NCBI RefSeq assembly: GCF_018866245.1 | Contig: NZ_CP076458.1 | Location: forward strand, 1,550,001-1,614,000 | Source: Novisyntrophococcus fermenticellae | Lineage (GTDB): Bacteria; Bacillota; Clostridia; Lachnospirales; Lachnospiraceae | Direction: 5' to 3' | DNA: 64,000 nt | In this document: positions 60,641 through 64,000 of the stretch, in pieces | Layout of the letters: every line of letters begins with the position of its first letter | Numbering within the stretch: the first letter of the stretch is position 1 | The notes under the pieces: model-generated | What the model was told of the DNA's origin: nothing | Databases searched by the model: none | Seen by the model: the letters and a program-made list of their open reading frames with translations, nothing else | Translations under genes and position numbers: made by a program

Positions 60641-62499
60641 ATGCGAAAATTAGCGTTAAGCGATGAGATACTGATGCAGATTGAGAAGCCTGCACGCTAT
60701 ATCGGCAATGAGGTCAATTCAGTAACTAAGGACGCGGGCAAGGTGGATGTGCGCTTTGCCATGTGTTTTCCGGACGTATATGAAATTGGTATGTCACATC
60801 TGGGTATCCAGATTTTATATGATATGTTTAACAGAAGAGAGGATGTATGGTGTGAAAGAGTCTATTCCCCCTGGCCTGACCTGGGTCAGATTATGAAAGA
60901 GGAACAGATTCCGCTTTTTGCGCTGGAATCTCAGGAGCCTGTCAATAATTTTGACTTTTTGGGTATCACGATTCAATATGAGATGTGTTACACCAACATT
61001 CTCCAGATTCTGGATTTAAGCCATATCCCGATCCTTGCAAAAGACCGGACCGGAGATGAGCCTCTGGTTATCGGAGGGGGCCTTGTACCTATAATCCGGA
61101 ACCACTGGCGGATTTCTTTGATCTGTTCTACATCGGTGATGGTGAGACAGTTTATGATGAACTTCTGGATGCTTACAAAGCAAATAAAAAAGCAGGTGGA
61201 ACCAGAGAGGATTTTTTACTTACAGCTGCTAAAATCGAAGGAATTTATGTTCCTTCCTTTTATGATGTTGCTTATCGGACAGATGGCACGATTGCATCCT
61301 TCCTGCCCAACCGAGAAGGGGTTCCAGCAGTGATTGAAAAGCAGATTGTGATGGATCTTCCAAATGCTCCATTTCCGGAGAAACCGGTGGTACCTTTTAT
61401 TAAGGCCACACAGGACCGTGTAGTGTTGGAGATTCAACGTGGCTGCATCCGGGGATGCCGTTTCTGTCAGGCAGGTATGTTATATCGGCCGCTGCGGGAG
61501 AGAAACTGGGAAGACTTAATTGAGATAGCCAAAACCATGCTTGATGCCACCGGTCATGAAGAGATTTCTTTAAGCTCTTTAAGCTCTTCCGACTACAGGG
61601 ATCTTCCGGAGCTTGTCAATCATCTGATTGATATTTGTAATGAAAGAGGGGTGAACATCTCGCTGCCTTCTCTTCGAATTGATGCGTTTTCACTGGATGT
61701 TATGAGCAAAGTCCAAGATATTAAAAAAAGCTCTCTGACGTTTGCTCCGGAGGCAGGTTCCCAGCGGATGAGGGATGTCATCAATAAGGGGCTGACGGAG
61801 GAAGACATTCTGGAGGGTGCCGGAAAAGCTTTTGCAGGCGGCTGGACAAAGGTGAAGCTTTACTTTATGCTGGGGCTGCCTACTGAAACAGAAGAAGATA
61901 TCAAAGGGATTGCCTGGCTTTCTCAGAAGATTGCAGAGCGTTATTATGAGATTCCAAAAGAAGAGAGAAATGGAAAATGTCAGATAACGGCCAGCAGTTC
62001 CTTCTTTGTTCCAAAGCCATTTACCCCCTTCCAGTGGGCTGCTATGAATACGAAGGATGAGTTTCTGGAAAAAGCCAAAATCGTAAAGGAAGAAGTTCGT
62101 GCTCAGATAAACCAGAAAAGTATCAAATATAATTACCACGAGGCCGATGTTACCGTACTGGAGGGAATTCTGGCCCGTGGAGACAGAAGGCTGGGGCCAG
62201 TCATATGGAGGGCATATGAAAATGGGGCTGTCTTCGATTCGTGGAGTGAGTATTTTAAAGAGGAGTATTGGAAGGAAGCCTTTGCATCCTGCGGAATTGA
62301 TACGAGTTTTTATACCACAAGAGAACGCAGTACAGCGGAGATACTTCCCTGGGATTTCATCAACATCGGTGTAACAAAGGAGTTTTTGGCGCGGGAATGG
62401 ACGGCTGCTAAAGAGGGAAACGTCACACCGAATTGCAGGATGAGATGTTCCGGCTGCGGTGGCAAAAACTATGGAGGAGGTGTCTGCTATGAAGGTTAG
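60641..62499 (+). pseudogene. TIGR03960-family B12-binding radical SAM protein, split by a one-base frameshift
   Basis: The first part (60641 to about 61081) reads KPARYIGNEVNSVTKD, FAMCFPDVYEIGMSHLGI and LVIGGG, the B12-like domain. The frame then continues into unrelated sequence to a stop at 61333. In the next frame the expected continuation starts at 61082 (PCTYNPEPLADFFDLFYIGDGE). It runs without a stop through IQRGCIRGCRFCQAGM (radical SAM CxxxCxxC), EAGSQRMRDVINKGLT and a Cys-rich tail CRMRCSGCGGKNYGGG to 62499. One base is missing in the G5C2 run 61076-61082, or a -1 slip occurs there. Restored it would be about 620 residues. The known partner gene (TIGR03936) follows. Confidence 0.85.
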
Positions 62500-63196
62500 A
62501 GTCAAATTTACGAAGACTGGATCCATGAAGTTCATCGGACACCTGGATATCATGCGATATTTTCAAAAGGCAGTGCGAAGGGCAAAGATTGATATCGCAT
62601 ATTCTGAAGGCTATAGTCCACATATGATTATGTCATTTGCAGCACCATTAGGTGTAGGGGTGACCAGTGAGGGAGAATATTTCGATATGGAACTGCGCTC
62701 AGCGGAATCCTCAGCAGAAATGGAACGGTGCATGAATGAAGCTATGGTGGAGGGCATGCATATTGTCAGTATCCACCGGATTCCGGAAGAAAAGTCCTCG
62801 AATGCCATGGCATTGGTAGCTGCGGCAGATTATTTTGTCACTTTTCGAGAGGGGAAAGAATTTCCCGAAGGCTGGAAGGATCAACTTGATGATTTTCTTG
62901 CACAGGAAGAGATTCTTTGTATAAAGCAGACGAAAAAAGGGGAAAAGGAAGTGGATATCCGCCCCTGGATTTATCGGATGGAGATTCGGGGAAATGGTAT
63001 CTTCATGAAGCTTTCCAGTGGGAGTGTGAAAAATTTGAAACCGGAAATGGTGATGCAGGCACTCTCTTCTTATCTGGGATACCAGCTGGAGGAATATGCA
63101 CTGATGATTCACAGAATCGAAATATATGCCAATTCAGTTGACGAAACAGAGGATAATCTGGTATCTCTAGAACGTTTAGGTGAAGAGATTGAGTAA
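62489..63196 (+). CDS. TIGR03936 family radical SAM-associated protein
   Basis: 235 residues from ATG 62489 with GGAGGAGG ahead. Starts VRVKFTKTGSMKFIGHLDIMRYFQKAVRRA and has YSEGYSPHMIMSFAAPLGVG. This family (DUF2344) is encoded next to, or fused with, the TIGR03960 radical SAM protein and is thought to act with it; the reaction is not known. It overlaps the end of the radical SAM gene by 11 bases and the next gene by 8 bases, indicating coupled translation. Confidence 0.93.
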   Translation: MKVRVKFTKTGSMKFIGHLDIMRYFQKAVRRAKIDIAYSEGYSPHMIMSFAAPLGVGVTSEGEYFDMELRSAESSAEMERCMNEAMVEGMHIVSIHRIPEEKSSNAMALVAAADYFVTFREGKEFPEGWKDQLDDFLAQEEILCIKQTKKGEKEVDIRPWIYRMEIRGNGIFMKLSSGSVKNLKPEMVMQALSSYLGYQLEEYALMIHRIEIYANSVDETEDNLVSLERLGEEIE

Positions 63197-64000
63197 AATA
63201 TTAATTACACAGATGCCTTATAAAAATACAACGCTGCATGTAGCAGCACTTTCAGAGAAGAACAGAATTGTGGATTTATATGTACAAAAACAGGGAGAAG
63301 AACCCCTGTTGGGCAATATTTACGTGGGAAAGGTTGAGCGGGTCGCAAAGGATCTTAAAGCCGCGTTCGTTCGGATAAGTAAGGAGAAGGTCTGCTTTCT
63401 TCCCCTAAAAGAATGCCGGCATCCGGTTTATAAAATGCCGGGAAGGGAAGGGGAGCCTAAGGGAGGGGACGAACTGCTTGTACAGGTATCCAGGGAAGCA
63501 CTTAAGGAAAAATTGCCTTCCGTATCGGCTAACCTGAATTTCACAGGAAAATATCTTGTATTAACTACCGGAGAAACCGGTCTGGGGGTTTCTTCGAAGC
63601 TGGGTTTTAATGAAAAGCAGCGTTTAAAGGCACTGCTGTCTCCTCTTAAGGAAGAAGCGATTGGTATTATTGTGCGAACAAATGCTGCCAATGCTTCGGA
63701 TGAGCAGATTGTAGCAGAATATCAGGAACTACGCAAAACATGTGAGAAAGTTCTGGAATACGGAATCTCCCGTACCTGTTTTTCCTGTGTCAAAAAGGCT
63801 TTACCTCAGTGGGAGACACTGATCCAGAGCTTACCGGTAGAAAAGCTGGAAGAAATTGTTACGGATCAGCCCGGGGAGTATCAGGAACTGGAGCATTATC
63901 TGAGCAGATATCCTGAGGTATCACATGGCATTCTTCGCTTTTATGAGGATTCTATGTTTCCCATGTATAAGTGTTACCGTCTGGAGAAGGTCCTGGAAGA
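63189..64000 (+). CDS. rng: Ribonuclease E/G family protein (5' part, runs off the window)
   Basis: 270 codons are visible from TTG 63189, with no stop before the window end. N-terminus MSKILITQMPYKNTTLHVAALSEKNRIVDLY (in parts), then the S1-like LLGNIYVGKVERVAKDLKAAFVRI and VRTNAANASDEQIV. RNase G/E proteins cut single-stranded RNA in rRNA maturation and mRNA decay. AGGTGAAGAGA gives the TTG a ribosome site; ATG 63213 is the alternative. The S1 region seems shorter than in E. coli, typical of clostridial copies. The metal-binding DEAD-like catalytic Asp residues lie beyond the window. Confidence 0.9.
   Translation, partial: MSKILITQMPYKNTTLHVAALSEKNRIVDLYVQKQGEEPLLGNIYVGKVERVAKDLKAAFVRISKEKVCFLPLKECRHPVYKMPGREGEPKGGDELLVQVSREALKEKLPSVSANLNFTGKYLVLTTGETGLGVSSKLGFNEKQRLKALLSPLKEEAIGIIVRTNAANASDEQIVAEYQELRKTCEKVLEYGISRTCFSCVKKALPQWETLIQSLPVEKLEEIVTDQPGEYQELEHYLSRYPEVSHGILRFYEDSMFPMYKCYRLEKVLE

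Noticed and set aside
61082..61333. Continuation of the first radical SAM frame to its stop
   Set aside because: The sequence after 61081 in this phase has no family similarity, while the other phase continues the family exactly.

Overview
The window looks like a chromosomal segment from a spore-forming anaerobic Clostridia bacterium, most likely a Lachnospiraceae member. The signs are the end of an Rnf (ferredoxin:NAD+ oxidoreductase) operon, spore genes (alpha/beta SASP, GerW/YtfJ, a YlbJ-like membrane protein), RecU and short-form HisG with HisZ. The gene blocks ruvAB-zapA-U32-SEDS-PBP and radical SAM-TIGR03936-RNase G point the same way. Base composition is moderate to low GC. Genes are dense, mostly on the + strand, with clear AGGAGG sites and many sigma-A type promoters (TTGACA-17-TATAAT-like).

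Layout. 1-1522: 3' end of the rnf operon (rnfE end, rnfA, rnfB). 1525-8855: Holliday junction helicase ruvAB, zapA, a U32 protein, and a SEDS glycosyltransferase overlapping its class B PBP. 8873-11610: Nudix hydrolase, a hypothetical, DUF2953, gerW, an unlisted 45-residue membrane protein, and rpmB on the - strand. 11805-19677: Asp23, FakA-like kinase, recG, SASP (-), mgsA, rsmD, coaD, a coiled-coil protein and a convergent ylbJ-like gene. 19808-28244: pepD, small alarmone synthetase, four RNA-modification-type genes, signal peptidase I and recU. 28241-33456: his operon (hisZ-hisG-hisD-hisB-hisIE) in which HisIE carries an extra degenerate HisF-like domain. 33488-36254: a membrane/spermidine-synthase-like fusion and a rhodanese-TtcA-like fusion. 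36331-41829: a probable sulfur amino acid (cystine-type) ABC transporter with two PLP lyases. 41913-44472: larB-larC and convergent bioY. 44571-47943: Pit-type phosphate transporter with DUF47 partner, then enolase.

48080-54634 is an accessory catabolic island for unsaturated uronates, i.e. glycosaminoglycan-type disaccharides. It holds a GH20-family hexosaminidase, an AraC regulator (-), kduI, kduD, an unrecognised discoidin-like protein and a GH88 unsaturated glucuronyl hydrolase. It has no transporter and no KDG kinase or aldolase, and ends in a damaged region (54635-58465). That region holds a PucR-type regulator remnant, a complete-looking IS3-family element abutting the 3' half of an IS1380-type transposase, and intergenic DNA rich in inverted repeats. 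After it come two adjacent small genes with internal duplications, a lipoprotein, and a radical SAM gene split by a one-base frameshift. The window closes with the TIGR03936 partner and the 5' part of an RNase E/G gene that runs off the end.

No CRISPR array, rRNA or tRNA was recognised. The strongest leads are the fusions (HisF-like/HisIE, rhodanese/TtcA), the 149-nt SEDS/PBP coding overlap, the split radical SAM gene, the truncated uronate island with an uncharacterised member, and several near-perfect palindromes at promoter start sites (enolase, cystine operon, bioY/pit).
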